Positions 8,941 through 20,124 of a stretch of 55,261 bases of DNA are shown here, one piece after another. Position 1 is the stretch's first letter. Each line of letters opens with the position of its first letter. Source of the DNA: Leifsonia sp. TF02-11 (GTDB taxonomy: Bacteria > Actinomycetota > Actinomycetes > Actinomycetales > Microbacteriaceae); assembly GCF_017565305.1 (NCBI RefSeq), contig NZ_JAGEKP010000029.1:1-55261 (forward strand). Reading direction: 5' to 3'. The notes beneath the pieces are model-generated. The model was not told the origin of the DNA and ran no database searches. It saw only the letters and a list, made by a program, of their open reading frames with translations. The position numbers and the translations under genes were made by a program.

Positions 8941-9590
8941 GCACGACCGATCAGCTCCCCGAGTCCCCGGTTGCCGAGTCGGCATTCACGGAAGCGTCGA
9001 CCGCCGGGCCGGCGGCGCGATCCGCCCTCGTCGTCGGCGACGACGGCGTGGCCCGCTGCTCCTGGTCGGCGAACGATGCCGAGTATCGCCGCTACCACGA
9101 CGAGGAGTGGGGTACACCTCAACACGATCCGCGCGCGCTGTACGAGAAGCTCTGCCTCGAGGGCTTCCAGGCGGGACTCTCCTGGATCACCATCCTGAGA
9201 CGCCGGCCCGCCTTCCGCGAAGACTTCCATGGCTTCGACCCGGTCGCTGTCGCGGCGATGACGGAGGACGACGTACAGCGCCTGCTGGGCGACGAACGGA
9301 TCATCCGGCACCGCGGCAAGATCGAGGCCACCATCGCGAACGCGCGGGCGACACTCGCTCTCGACGTGCCGCTCGAAGACCTCATGTGGAGCTTCGCCCC
9401 GTCGGGCGAGCGCGAGCGGCCCCGCGCCTGGGGCGATGTCCCGGCCGTGACGCCGGAGTCGACCGCCCTCAGCAAGGAGCTCCGCCGCCGCGGGTTCCGG
9501 TTCGTCGGTCCCACCACGATGTATGCGCTCATGCAGGCGACCGGCATGGTGGACGACCACTTCGAGGGCTGCTTCCGCGCGGGCGACTAA
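8937..9590 (+). CDS. tag: DNA-3-methyladenine glycosylase I
   Basis: 217 residues. It removes 3-methyladenine from DNA. A non-conserved tail of about 40 residues precedes the core RCSWSANDAEYRRYHDEEWG. The zinc ligands of the Tag family can be placed at Cys41, His54, His208 and Cys212 (DDHFEGCF at the C-terminus). GFQAGLSWITILRRRPAFRE is the conserved substrate-pocket segment. The ATG at 8937 overlaps the ogt stop by 4 bp, which fixes the start and indicates coupling. The two enzymes cover different alkyl lesions. Confidence 0.93.
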   Translation: MSTTDQLPESPVAESAFTEASTAGPAARSALVVGDDGVARCSWSANDAEYRRYHDEEWGTPQHDPRALYEKLCLEGFQAGLSWITILRRRPAFREDFHGFDPVAVAAMTEDDVQRLLGDERIIRHRGKIEATIANARATLALDVPLEDLMWSFAPSGERERPRAWGDVPAVTPESTALSKELRRRGFRFVGPTTMYALMQATGMVDDHFEGCFRAGD

Positions 9591-10013
9591 GAATAGGCCG
9601 GCAGCCCAGGGCGGAGTGTCGCCGGGTCGCACCGAACGATCAGCCCGCCTTGCACGGGAGAACCCGCCTGGCAGAGAAGAAGGAGTCGGGCCGGCGCTCG
9701 TGATCAGTGGAACCGTTCTCGCTGGTGACGGCGCGTCCGCTCGTGCCCGACCGCAGGCGGAATCACTGTGCAGCCGCCACACCGGCTCCGGCAACGGGAA
9801 ACGTCAGAACGACGCTGCCCGCGATCAACTCGCCGACCCGACTGGCTCATGGGGAGGTCGAACCGCATCGCGGCGTGCGACCTCGACGGGATGTCCCCTC
9901 TCTCTTGTGAGCTGAGTTTATCTCACTTACGCGGCGAGCACCACAGGCGCCCACGGGGCACGGTGCATTCTCAGCCGGCTGACAGTCAGCGCTGAAACGC
10001 CGCCGTGACGGGC
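9591..10013. other. 423-bp region with no supportable gene
   Basis: No frame in either strand has a recognisable product or a good ribosome site. On the minus strand around 9835-9775 a short frame reads VGELIAGSVVLTFPVAG before a stop, like the end of a membrane segment, but its upstream part is in another frame. It may be a degraded gene. Near 9905-9930 there is an AT-richer patch with GTGAG and CTCAC arms. The right end holds the tandem palindromes listed separately. Confidence 0.4.
9971..9995. repeat. Tandem TCAGC/GCTGA palindromes downstream of yaaA
   Basis: TCAGCCGGCTGA (9971-9982) and TCAGCGCTGA (9986-9995) are both perfect palindromes. The junction between them, GCTGACAGTCAGC (9978-9990), is also a near-perfect hairpin. 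They lie 19 bp past the yaaA stop on the minus strand, so they could end the atp-yaaA transcript, although no T-tract follows. They could equally be an operator array. Confidence 0.4.
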
Positions 10014-10817
10014 TCAGCGAGGCGCCCGGAGCACCGCGGTGAGCTTGCCGGGCGTTCCGGTCACCTCCGGGACCACGAGGTCGAGCTCGCCCGCGCGATC
10101 GGCCGAGACGGTGAGGTCGTAGCCCTCCCCCGCCGCCCATGCGAGCAGAGCGTCCGTCGACGCGAAGTGCTCCCCGTGCTCGATCACGGCCCGCGTGAAC
10201 AGGCCCTTGGCCTGCTTGTTGAAGTGGTTCAGCGCCCGCACCGTACCGCTCTCGTCGCGCGCGAGCACCCGCAGGTAGTGCACGTCATCGCGCGCCGGCA
10301 GCGGGCCGAGCGCGGCATAACCCTCCGACCGCAGGTCGAGGATGACTCCCTCCACCGACGCGAGCTCATCGGCGCAGACGGCGCTCCACCGCTTCTTGAG
10401 CGACGGCGACAGCCGCGAGTCGAACGACAGCCGGTAGGCGGGGATGGGGTCGGCGGCACCCACCAGGCCGAGAAGGGCGGACTGGACGGCGACGCTCTCC
10501 GCCGCGAAGCGCCACTGCTCAGCCGTGAGAGACTCGGCGTCCAGCGCGTCGTAGAGCACCCCGGTGTAGCGCAGGAGCGCCGGCATGGTCGACGCCGACC
10601 GCAGCACGCGGTTCCGCTCCACCTCGACGGCAGCGTGCTTCGGGCCCAGCTTCAGCGCGCGGGCGGCAGCGTCCGGCGATGCCGTCATCGCGACCGTCTC
10701 GTCCACGACGGAGGAACGGGTCGGCGTCAGAGAAGGGAAGCCCAGAGATTCGAAGGCGAGCGGGATGTCTGCTCCCCCGTCGCGCTTGGTCTCGGACGGA
10801 GGCAGGAGAAGGAGCAC
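10014..10817 (-). CDS. yaaA: YaaA/DUF328 family peroxide-stress protein
   Basis: 267 residues starting MLLLLPPSETKRDGG. The family markers PPSETK, VILDLRSEGYAALGP and HFNKQAKGLFTRA are all present. In Escherichia coli YaaA limits free iron and oxidative damage during peroxide stress; here the role is inferred by family. The start is a GTG at 10817 that follows directly on the TGA of the upstream kinase gene (TGAGTG), so it is translationally coupled and sits at the tail of the atp operon. Confidence 0.88.
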   Translation of the reverse strand: MLLLLPPSETKRDGGADIPLAFESLGFPSLTPTRSSVVDETVAMTASPDAAARALKLGPKHAAVEVERNRVLRSASTMPALLRYTGVLYDALDAESLTAEQWRFAAESVAVQSALLGLVGAADPIPAYRLSFDSRLSPSLKKRWSAVCADELASVEGVILDLRSEGYAALGPLPARDDVHYLRVLARDESGTVRALNHFNKQAKGLFTRAVIEHGEHFASTDALLAWAAGEGYDLTVSADRAGELDLVVPEVTGTPGKLTAVLRAPR

Positions 10818-11375
10818 TCAGCGCTCCAGGAAAGCGAGCGCCGCGTCGACGTTCTGGCCGAGCGGCCGGGAGGTGTCGAGCGTGACGCGGGGAAGCGACG
10901 CGGCCGCGCCCTTCCACTCCGCGTAGTCCTCGATGCTCTGCTCCACCGCGTACGCGGCGGTCAGGCCAGTGCGGTTCGCGAGCCGCTCCGCGTGCAGAGC
11001 CTCATCGGGGCAGACCGTCTCGATCACGCGCAGTTTCACCCCGCAGCGCTCAGCGAGGTCGCGCCACTGCAGACGGGCGGGCTCGACAGCGTTCACCGCG
11101 TCGACGATCACCGAGTGGCCGCTCACCAGCACCTGCTCGGCCATCCGCTCCGCAACAAGATATGCGGCGAGGCCGGTCGGCTGGTCGGCGTCGATGCCCG
11201 CCTTGAGGATTGCGGCCTCGATCGGGTCCACCGAGATCGCCGTGGCGCCGAGCCGGCCCGCGACGATCTCCGCGATGGTGGACTTGCCCGAACCAGGAAG
11301 CCCCGCCGTCACGACGAGGACGGGGACGCGGACGTCTCCGAACTGCCGATCGAGCGGGGCTGCCTTGTCGGACAT
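10818..11375 (-). CDS. P-loop kinase-like ATP-binding protein
   Basis: 185 residues. GLPGSGKST at residues 25-33 is a Walker A motif of the zeta-toxin/AAA_33 small-kinase type. ISVDPIEAAILKAGI follows as the likely substrate-binding segment, and VIVDAVNAVEPARLQWRDLA as the Walker B-like strand. The ATG at 11375 comes 1 bp before the atpC stop, so it is read with the ATP synthase operon. Small kinases of this kind phosphorylate sugars, nucleosides or antibiotics; the sequence does not show which. Confidence 0.75.
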   Translation of the reverse strand: MSDKAAPLDRQFGDVRVPVLVVTAGLPGSGKSTIAEIVAGRLGATAISVDPIEAAILKAGIDADQPTGLAAYLVAERMAEQVLVSGHSVIVDAVNAVEPARLQWRDLAERCGVKLRVIETVCPDEALHAERLANRTGLTAAYAVEQSIEDYAEWKGAAASLPRVTLDTSRPLGQNVDAALAFLER

Positions 11376-11376
11376 G

Positions 11377-11637
11377 TCAGACGAGCTCCGCCTGGCGGGC
11401 CACGATGGTGACGGTGTTGTTCTCCACGGAGAGGAACCCGTCGTCGGCCTGCGCCGTGATCGACTCGCCTCCGTTGAGGGTCACCCGCACCTCGCCCTGG
11501 GCGAGGATGGCGAGCAGCGGCTCGTGGCCGGGCAGGATACCGATCTGCCCCTCCACGGTCCGTGCGACGACCATGCTCGCCTCGCCCGCCCACACCTCGT
11601 GGTCGGCGGCGACGACGCTCACGTTGAGAACAGCCAT
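11377..11637 (-). CDS. atpC: F1Fo ATP synthase subunit epsilon
   Basis: 86 residues from the ATG at 11637 (MAVLNVSVVAADHEVWAGEA). The frame is open 11 codons further upstream, but that stretch is inside atpD. It is short: only the N-terminal beta-sandwich domain is present, ending QAELV, and the C-terminal helical hairpin that inhibits ATP hydrolysis in many bacteria is missing. GQIGILPGHEPLLA is the conserved loop. It starts 2 bp after the atpD stop. Confidence 0.95.
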   Translation of the reverse strand: MAVLNVSVVAADHEVWAGEASMVVARTVEGQIGILPGHEPLLAILAQGEVRVTLNGGESITAQADDGFLSVENNTVTIVARQAELV

Positions 11638-11639
11638 GC

Positions 11640-14028
<2,389 letters not shown>

Positions 14029-14054
14029 GTGTCTTCCTCAGTACCTATCCGTGC

Positions 14055-15692
14055 TCAGCGCTTCGCCTTGACGATGCGCTCCTGGTTGACGTCCTCTTCG
14101 GCGCTGGCCTCGAACTCCTCGCGGCCGACCGAGGCGAGCGGCTTGCCCTCGCCGGTCTGGAACTCGAGCTTGAACTTGTCGACCTCCTCGCCGAGCTTCG
14201 CCACCGTGTCCTTGTCGAGAACGTTGGTCTCGCGCAGGGTGGTGAGGATGTCGGTGTTGCGGCGCAGGTGGTCGAGCAGTTCGGACTCGAAGCGGAGGAC
14301 ATCCTCCACGGCGACCTCGTCGAGCTTGCCGTTGGTGCCGGCCCAGATCGAGACGACCTGTTCCTCGACGGGGTACGGCGAGTACTGCGGCTGCTTGAGC
14401 AGCTCGGTCAGGCGGGCGCCACGGGCGAGCTGGCGGCGGCTGGCCGCGTCGAGGTCGGAGGCGAACATCGCGAACGCCTCGAGCGAGCGGTACTGTGCGA
14501 GCTCGAGCTTGAGCGTGCCGGACACGCTCTTGATCGACTTGACCTGCGCGTCGCCACCGACTCGCGAGACCGAGATACCGACGTCGACCGCGGGACGCTG
14601 GTTGGCGTTGAAGAGGTCGGACTGCAGGAAGATCTGGCCGTCGGTGATCGAGATCACGTTGGTCGGGATGTACGCCGAGACGTCGTTCGCCTTGGTCTCG
14701 ATGATCGGCAGACCGGTCATCGAGCCGGCGCCCAGCTCGTCGGAGAGCTTGGCGCAACGCTCCAGCAGACGGGAGTGCAGGTAGAAGACGTCACCCGGGT
14801 AGGCCTCGCGTCCCGGCGGACGGCGGAGGAGGAGCGACACGGCGCGGTAGGCCTCTGCCTGCTTCGACAGGTCGTCGAAGATGATCAGGACGTGCTTGCC
14901 GCCGTACATCCAGTGCTGGCCGATGGCCGAGCCGGTGTAGGGAGCGAGGTACTTGAAGCCCGCAGGGTCGGAGGCCGGAGCCGCGACGATGGTGGTGTAC
15001 TCCATCGCGCCGGCGTCCTCGAGCGCGCCCTTCACCGAGGCGATGGTCGAGCCCTTCTGGCCGATGGCGACATAGATGCAGCGGACCTGCTTGTTGACGT
15101 CGCCCGACTCCCAGTTGGCCTTCTGGTTGATGATCGTGTCGATCGCGATGGCCGTCTTGCCGGTCTGGCGGTCGCCGATGATCAGCTGACGCTGGCCGCG
15201 GCCGACGGGGATCATGGCGTCGATGGCCTTGATGCCGGTCTGGAGGGGCTCGTGCACCGACTTGCGCTGCATGACGCCGGGCGCCTGGAGCTCGAGCTCG
15301 CGGCGACCCTCGGTGGCGATCTCGCCGAGGCCGTCGATCGGGTTGCCGAGCGGGTCGACCACGCGGCCGAGGTAGCCGTCACCGACCGGGACGGAGAGGA
15401 CCTCGCCGGTGCGGGTCACCTCCATGCCCTCGACGATGTCGTCGAACTCGCCGAGGACCACGACGCCGACCTCGTTCTCGTCGAGGTTCTGCGCCAGGCC
15501 CAGGGTGCCGTCCGCGAAGCGGATGAGCTCGTTGGCCATCACGCCGGGGAGACCCTCGACGTGGGCGATGCCGTCGGAGGCGTCGAGGACGTGTCCGACC
15601 TCGGTGGTCTCTGCCTTGGCCGGCTCGTACTTCGAGACGAAGTCCTTGAGCGCGTCCCGGATCTCATCGGGGCTGATCTGAATGTCTGCCAT
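14055..15692 (-). CDS. atpA: F1Fo ATP synthase subunit alpha
   Basis: 545 residues. This is the non-catalytic nucleotide-binding subunit of F1. [15 protein letters not shown] is the P-loop and [16 protein letters not shown] the Walker B strand. [19 protein letters not shown] near residue 370 is the conserved alpha-subunit signature. Its length fits actinobacterial homologues, which carry a slightly longer C-terminus. Confidence 0.98.
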   Translation of the reverse strand: MADIQISPDEIRDALKDFVSKYEPAKAETTEVGHVLDASDGIAHVEGLPGVMANELIRFADGTLGLAQNLDENEVGVVVLGEFDDIVEGMEVTRTGEVLSVPVGDGYLGRVVDPLGNPIDGLGEIATEGRRELELQAPGVMQRKSVHEPLQTGIKAIDAMIPVGRGQRQLIIGDRQTGKTAIAIDTIINQKANWESGDVNKQVRCIYVAIGQKGSTIASVKGALEDAGAMEYTTIVAAPASDPAGFKYLAPYTGSAIGQHWMYGGKHVLIIFDDLSKQAEAYRAVSLLLRRPPGREAYPGDVFYLHSRLLERCAKLSDELGAGSMTGLPIIETKANDVSAYIPTNVISITDGQIFLQSDLFNANQRPAVDVGISVSRVGGDAQVKSIKSVSGTLKLELAQYRSLEAFAMFASDLDAASRRQLARGARLTELLKQPQYSPYPVEEQVVSIWAGTNGKLDEVAVEDVLRFESELLDHLRRNTDILTTLRETNVLDKDTVAKLGEEVDKFKLEFQTGEGKPLASVGREEFEASAEEDVNQERIVKAKR

Positions 15693-15725
15693 CGTAATTC
15701 CCTGGTTTCTCTGTATAGAGGGCGG

Positions 15726-16517
15726 TCAGCCCGCCAGCTGAAGTCGAAGTTCGGTGAGGCGCGACGCGACGCTTCCGTCGATCACGTCGTCGCCGATCTG
15801 CACGCGCAGGCCGCCGAGGATCGACGGGTCGACGACCTCGTTGAGCTTGAGCTCGCCGTACGTTGCGGCGAGGCTCTTGCGCAGTCGCTCGGCCTGCTCG
15901 GCCGGGAGCGGCGTGGCCGTGACGACCGTGGCGATCGTCTGGCCGTACTGGGCGGCCACGATGCGCGCGGCGTCGCGCAGCGATTCGCGAACGCTGCGGC
16001 CGCGCGGCTGGAGGACCAGCTGGCGCACGATCGAGACGGTCTGCTCCGAGGCCTTGCCCGCGAGCAGGCGCTCGGCCAGTGCGGCCTTCGCCTCGGGCGC
16101 CGCGAGCTTGCTGCGGAGCGCGAGCTCGAGCTCGGCGTCGGAGGTCACGGCGCCTCCGAACGCGAAGAGCTCGCCCGGGATGTCCACATTGCGCGGCGAC
16201 GATGCGGCGATCGACCGGATGCCGAGCTCCTCGATCGCCGCCAGGACGTCGTCCTGGTTCGACCAGCGCTCGCTCGACACGACGCTCAGCAGCTCGACCG
16301 CCGGCGCGGAGAGCGAGGCGAAGACGCGCTGGACCAGCGCGGTCTTGCCCTCCGCCGGAGCCGAGGGGTCGCTGAGGACCGAACGGAGCTGGGCGGAGTC
16401 GGCGACGACTCGTCCTGCGGCGAACAGGTCTTCAGCCGTCGCCAGATCGGCCTTGGACCCGAGCCCGGCGAGAGCCGAGACGGATCGGGCCAGTGCTTCT
16501 CTGGAGGCGCTTCCCAT
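15726..16517 (-). CDS. atpH: F1Fo ATP synthase subunit delta
   Basis: 263 residues. This is the peripheral-stalk protein joining F1 to subunit b. It is longer than the roughly 180 residues of most bacteria, as is usual in Actinobacteria. The C-terminal part carries the typical ATVVTATPLPAEQAERLRKSL and GGLRVQIGDDVIDGSVASRL. The ATG overlaps the atpF stop by one base (TGATG), so translation is coupled. Confidence 0.95.
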   Translation of the reverse strand: MGSASREALARSVSALAGLGSKADLATAEDLFAAGRVVADSAQLRSVLSDPSAPAEGKTALVQRVFASLSAPAVELLSVVSSERWSNQDDVLAAIEELGIRSIAASSPRNVDIPGELFAFGGAVTSDAELELALRSKLAAPEAKAALAERLLAGKASEQTVSIVRQLVLQPRGRSVRESLRDAARIVAAQYGQTIATVVTATPLPAEQAERLRKSLAATYGELKLNEVVDPSILGGLRVQIGDDVIDGSVASRLTELRLQLAG

Positions 16518-17083
16518 CAGTTGCTCGACCCTGCCTTCTCGGCCTTCTCGCTGGACTCGAGGTCGGCCAGGAACCGGTCGACGATCGCCTGAGCCTTCTT
16601 GTCGTCCGTGAGCACCTCGCCGACCACGCCGGAGGCGAGGTCGATCGCGAGCGAGCCCACCTCACCGCGGAGCGAGACGAGTGCGCTCTGGCGCTCCGCC
16701 TCGATCTGCGCCTGGGCGGCAGCGGTCACGCGTGCGGCCTCGACAGTCGCGTTGTCCTTGGCCTCCGCGACGATCTGCTGACCGTCGGTACGCGCGGTCT
16801 CGCGGATCTTGGCCGCCTCGGCACGCGCGTCGGCGAGCTGGGCGGTGTACTCCTCCAGCAGTGCCTCGGCCTTGTGCTGAGCCTCGTCGGCCTTCGCGAT
16901 GTTGCCTTCGATCGCCTCGGCACGCTGATCCAGGAGCTTCTGCATGCGCGGCAGCGCGTAGATCCAGAAGAAGATCAGGATGACGACGAAGCAGATCAGC
17001 GACCCGACGATGTCGTACCACTGCGGAATGAGCGGATTGATCGTCTCGCCCTCCGTAGCGGCGCGGATCACACCGTTGATCAT
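16517..17083 (-). CDS. atpF: F1Fo ATP synthase subunit b
   Basis: 188 residues. One N-terminal membrane helix (IVGSLICFVVILIFFWIYAL, about residues 25-45) is followed by a long charged coiled-coil with many Ala, Glu and Arg residues. Together these form the peripheral stator stalk. The order between atpE and atpH is standard. The final residues ESSEKAEKAGSSN are low-complexity. Confidence 0.96.
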   Translation of the reverse strand: MINGVIRAATEGETINPLIPQWYDIVGSLICFVVILIFFWIYALPRMQKLLDQRAEAIEGNIAKADEAQHKAEALLEEYTAQLADARAEAAKIRETARTDGQQIVAEAKDNATVEAARVTAAAQAQIEAERQSALVSLRGEVGSLAIDLASGVVGEVLTDDKKAQAIVDRFLADLESSEKAEKAGSSN

Positions 17084-17114
17084 CGTTCCTCCTTATTGAG
17101 AGAGATGAGGAGGA

Positions 17115-17387
<273 letters not shown>

Positions 17388-18230
17388 TTAGTGCTCCTCG
17401 GCGACTGCGAGCTGGATGTAGACAGCCGTGAGCAGTGCGAAGACGTAGGCCTGGAGTACAGCGACCAGGATCTCGAACAGGGTGAAGACGAAGCCGAAGC
17501 CGAGCGCGCCGATGCCGAGGACGATCCAGCCCTGGCCGAGCGCGAAGGTGAAGAACACCGAGGCGCTGAAGAAGAGCACCAGCAGCATGTGGCCGACGAT
17601 CATGTTCATCATGAGTCGGAGCGTCAGCGTGATCGGTCGCAGGATGAAGGTCGAGATGAACTCGATCGGCGTCACGATGATGTAGATGGCCTTCGGCACG
17701 CCGGCGGGGAACAGCGCGTTCTTGAAGAACCCGCCGGGGCTCTTCTTGACGCCGGCGTGAATGAAGGTGATGTACGAGACGGCGGCCAGGACGAGCGGCA
17801 CTCCGATGACCGAGGTCCCCGCGATGTTCAGGAACGGGATGACACCCGTCAGGTTCATGAACAGCACCATGAAGAAGATGGTGGTGAGGATCGGAAGGAA
17901 CCGGCGGCCGTCCTTGCGACCGAGCAGGTCTTCCGCGATGTTCACGCGGACGAGGTCGAGGCCCATCTCGACGAGCGACTGGAAGCGGCCGGGGACCACG
18001 CGCATACGCCGCGTGCCGAGCCAGAAGACCAGGAGGAGTGCGACGACCGCGATGAACCGGACCAGCATGATCCGGTTGACCTCGAAGCCACCGATGGAAA
18101 AAATGGCCGGTGGGAAGAACTCGTTGATCGACGGGCCGTGGAAGCTTCCATCATCGGAGCTTGCGGCCTGGACCAGCAGGTTCACAGCGTTAGCTAACAG
18201 CGCTATCTCCTGTTTCGGGGCGTCGAGCAA
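17388..18230 (-). CDS. atpB: F1Fo ATP synthase subunit a
   Basis: Up to 280 residues with five or six membrane helices. The essential Arg lies in ITLTLRLMMNMIVGHMLL (helix near residue 205), and the last helix ends AVYIQLAVAEEH. It forms the proton channel against the c-ring. The start is uncertain: a TTG at 18230 gives MLDAPKQEIALL, while a GTG at 18185 gives a shorter protein starting at NLLVQAASSDDG. Neither has a well-placed ribosome site. It is the first gene of the core atp cluster. Confidence 0.93.
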   Translation of the reverse strand: MLDAPKQEIALLANAVNLLVQAASSDDGSFHGPSINEFFPPAIFSIGGFEVNRIMLVRFIAVVALLLVFWLGTRRMRVVPGRFQSLVEMGLDLVRVNIAEDLLGRKDGRRFLPILTTIFFMVLFMNLTGVIPFLNIAGTSVIGVPLVLAAVSYITFIHAGVKKSPGGFFKNALFPAGVPKAIYIIVTPIEFISTFILRPITLTLRLMMNMIVGHMLLVLFFSASVFFTFALGQGWIVLGIGALGFGFVFTLFEILVAVLQAYVFALLTAVYIQLAVAEEH

Positions 18231-18313
18231 ATGCTCTCGCGACGACGAACGGTGGACACCCGCGCTCGCGCGCCGGTGGTGCTTTGGGCGCGTACGGGTG
18301 GGGGATCACTGAC

Positions 18314-18333
18314 AACTCTACAAGAGTTTTCAA
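18314..18333 (-). promoter_or_regulatory. Candidate atp promoter region with small inverted repeat
   Basis: The 125-bp gap between the atpI-like gene and atpB contains AACTCT-ACA-AGAGTT (18314-18328). On the minus strand it overlaps a TTGAAA (18333-18328) that could be a -35; only a weak AGTGAT lies 17 bp on. It could be an internal promoter or operator for atpBEFHAGDC. Confidence 0.3.
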
Positions 18334-18355
18334 CCGGTAACGAATCGGATACAGG

Positions 18356-18865
18356 TCAGTGCTTCTCCCCCGGCAGCGTGACGTCGCTGACGTAGGGGAT
18401 GCGCGATCGGAAGACGACGATCATGTCGACGACGAGCGACCCGATCACGCCGGCGATGACACTCAGGAAGAGCACGACGGGATTGATCCACGGCTGGTCG
18501 CGCAGCACGATCGCCAGCACGATGAAGACCACGAATTTGAGGATCCAGCCGCCGAGCACGATGCCGAAGAAGATCCCGACATAGAGGTCGGAGGCGATGA
18601 AACGGTTCGCGATCAGGATGCTCAGTGCGGTGATCCCGAGGAACACCGCGGCGATGAGTGTGCCGATGAGGGCGCTCGTCACGCCCACCCAGCCGGCGAA
18701 GATACCGCCGAGCACCATCCCGACGACGGCGATGGCAGCGGCGAGGATCAGCCCGTACTTGAGGGCGTTCTTCAGGACCGGTGTCGACGTGGGCTGTTGC
18801 GGGGTGGGACGGTTCGCTGGCTGGTCCGGCCGCGGGGCGGGCGAACCGTCCTGGGGGTCGGTCAT
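18356..18865 (-). CDS. AtpI-like membrane protein upstream of the ATP synthase genes
   Basis: 169 residues. A Pro/Gln-rich cytosolic start (about 30 residues) is followed by four hydrophobic segments and a short tail. It occupies the position of the small membrane protein found before atpB in many Actinobacteria (as in M. tuberculosis). By analogy with AtpI it may help c-ring assembly; similarity at sequence level is weak. The ATG at 18865 overlaps the wecA stop by 4 bp. Confidence 0.6.
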   Translation of the reverse strand: MTDPQDGSPAPRPDQPANRPTPQQPTSTPVLKNALKYGLILAAAIAVVGMVLGGIFAGWVGVTSALIGTLIAAVFLGITALSILIANRFIASDLYVGIFFGIVLGGWILKFVVFIVLAIVLRDQPWINPVVLFLSVIAGVIGSLVVDMIVVFRSRIPYVSDVTLPGEKH

Positions 18866-20121
18866 CGGGTCTCCTCGGTGCTGGTGTCGGTGGGGGTCGG
18901 CGGCGCCGCCGGGACGTGGACGCCCTCGCTGGCGATGTCGAGCTGGTCGTACCTGGCCGTTTCCTCGGCTTCCCTGCTCCCGGCGGGCGCCAGTTCGGCC
19001 GCCGCCTCGTTCGCCTTGCGTCTGCTGAGCGGCGCAAGCGTCAGGGCGGCGCAGATCACGAGGCCGATCGCGACGAAGACGATGGCCATCCAGTACGGGT
19101 CGAAGAAGAACAGCAGACAACCGATGGAGAGCACGGCGGTCCAGGCGTAGAAGATCAGGACGGCGTGCAGGTGCGTGTGCCCCATGTCGAGGAGTCGGTG
19201 GTGCAGGTGCTTGCGGTCGGCGCTGAAGGGGGACTTCCCCGCGCGCAGGCGGCGGACGACGGCGAGACCGAAGTCGAGGAGCGGGATGACGAGGACGGCG
19301 AACGGGATGGTGACCGGGATGAACGCGGGCACGAGGGACGACTTGCCGAGCGTCTGCAGCGCCTCCGGATTGATGGTGCCCGTGACGGAGATCGCCGACG
19401 TGGCCATGAGGAGACCGATCAGAAGGGCGCCGGCGTCGCCCATGAACATCTTGGCCGGGTGCCAGTTGAGCGGCAGGAAACCGGCGCAGGCGCCGACCAG
19501 GATGGCCGCGATGACGCCGGCGAGGCTGAAGTAGTTCTGCGGGCTGATGTCGCGTTGCAGGAGGTAGGTGTAGACGAGGAAGGTGCCGTTGGCGATGAGC
19601 GCGACGCCCGCGACGAGGCCGTCGAGCCCGTCGATGAAGTTGATCGCGTTCATCACGAGGACGATGGCGAACAGGGTGATCACGATGCTCATCAGCGGCG
19701 AGCCGATGGTGAGGCCGCCGATCGGGAGCGAGTAGATCTGCACGCCGAGCCACGCCACGAGGCCCGCCGCGACGAACTGGCCCGCGAGCTTGGTCATCCA
19801 GTCGAGATCCCACAGATCGTCGGCGACCCCGAGCACGACGATGAGAAGCGAGGCGCCGAGGATCGCGACGATGGGCCCGGCGTCGGAGAAGATCAGCGAC
19901 AGCACGCCGAACTGGCTGGACAGCAGCCAGGACACCCCGAATGCGACGAGGATGCCGAGGAACATCGCCACACCCCCGAGCCGCGGCGTCGGCCGGGTGT
20001 GCACGTCGCGTTCGCGGATCTTCGGGTACAGCTTGAAGCGCATCGCCAGCCGGTAGACAACCAGCGACATCCCGAACGTGATGACGGCCGAGATGAGAGC
20101 GAGTGCGAGGAAGAGGGTCAC
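18862..20121 (-). CDS. wecA: Undecaprenyl-phosphate N-acetylglucosaminyl-1-phosphate transferase (MraY/WecA family)
   Basis: 419 residues with about eleven membrane helices. It transfers a sugar-1-phosphate from a UDP-sugar to a polyprenyl phosphate, the first step in making cell-wall glycans. Family motifs visible: RPTPRLGG near residue 43, GVADDLWDLDW (Mg-binding Asp pair), NAINFIDGLDG, KMFMGDAGALL and the HLHHRLL His cluster. The start is a GTG at 20121, 3 bp after the sua5 stop. The C-terminal 50 residues are polar and Glu/Ala-rich. Confidence 0.9.
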   Translation of the reverse strand: MTLFLALALISAVITFGMSLVVYRLAMRFKLYPKIRERDVHTRPTPRLGGVAMFLGILVAFGVSWLLSSQFGVLSLIFSDAGPIVAILGASLLIVVLGVADDLWDLDWMTKLAGQFVAAGLVAWLGVQIYSLPIGGLTIGSPLMSIVITLFAIVLVMNAINFIDGLDGLVAGVALIANGTFLVYTYLLQRDISPQNYFSLAGVIAAILVGACAGFLPLNWHPAKMFMGDAGALLIGLLMATSAISVTGTINPEALQTLGKSSLVPAFIPVTIPFAVLVIPLLDFGLAVVRRLRAGKSPFSADRKHLHHRLLDMGHTHLHAVLIFYAWTAVLSIGCLLFFFDPYWMAIVFVAIGLVICAALTLAPLSRRKANEAAAELAPAGSREAEETARYDQLDIASEGVHVPAAPPTPTDTSTEETR

Positions 20122-20124
20122 GGC

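Noticed and set aside
9905-9930. GTGAG/CTCAC arms as a regulator site
   Set aside because: Arms are only 5 bp with a 10-bp spacer, and no gene start lies nearby.
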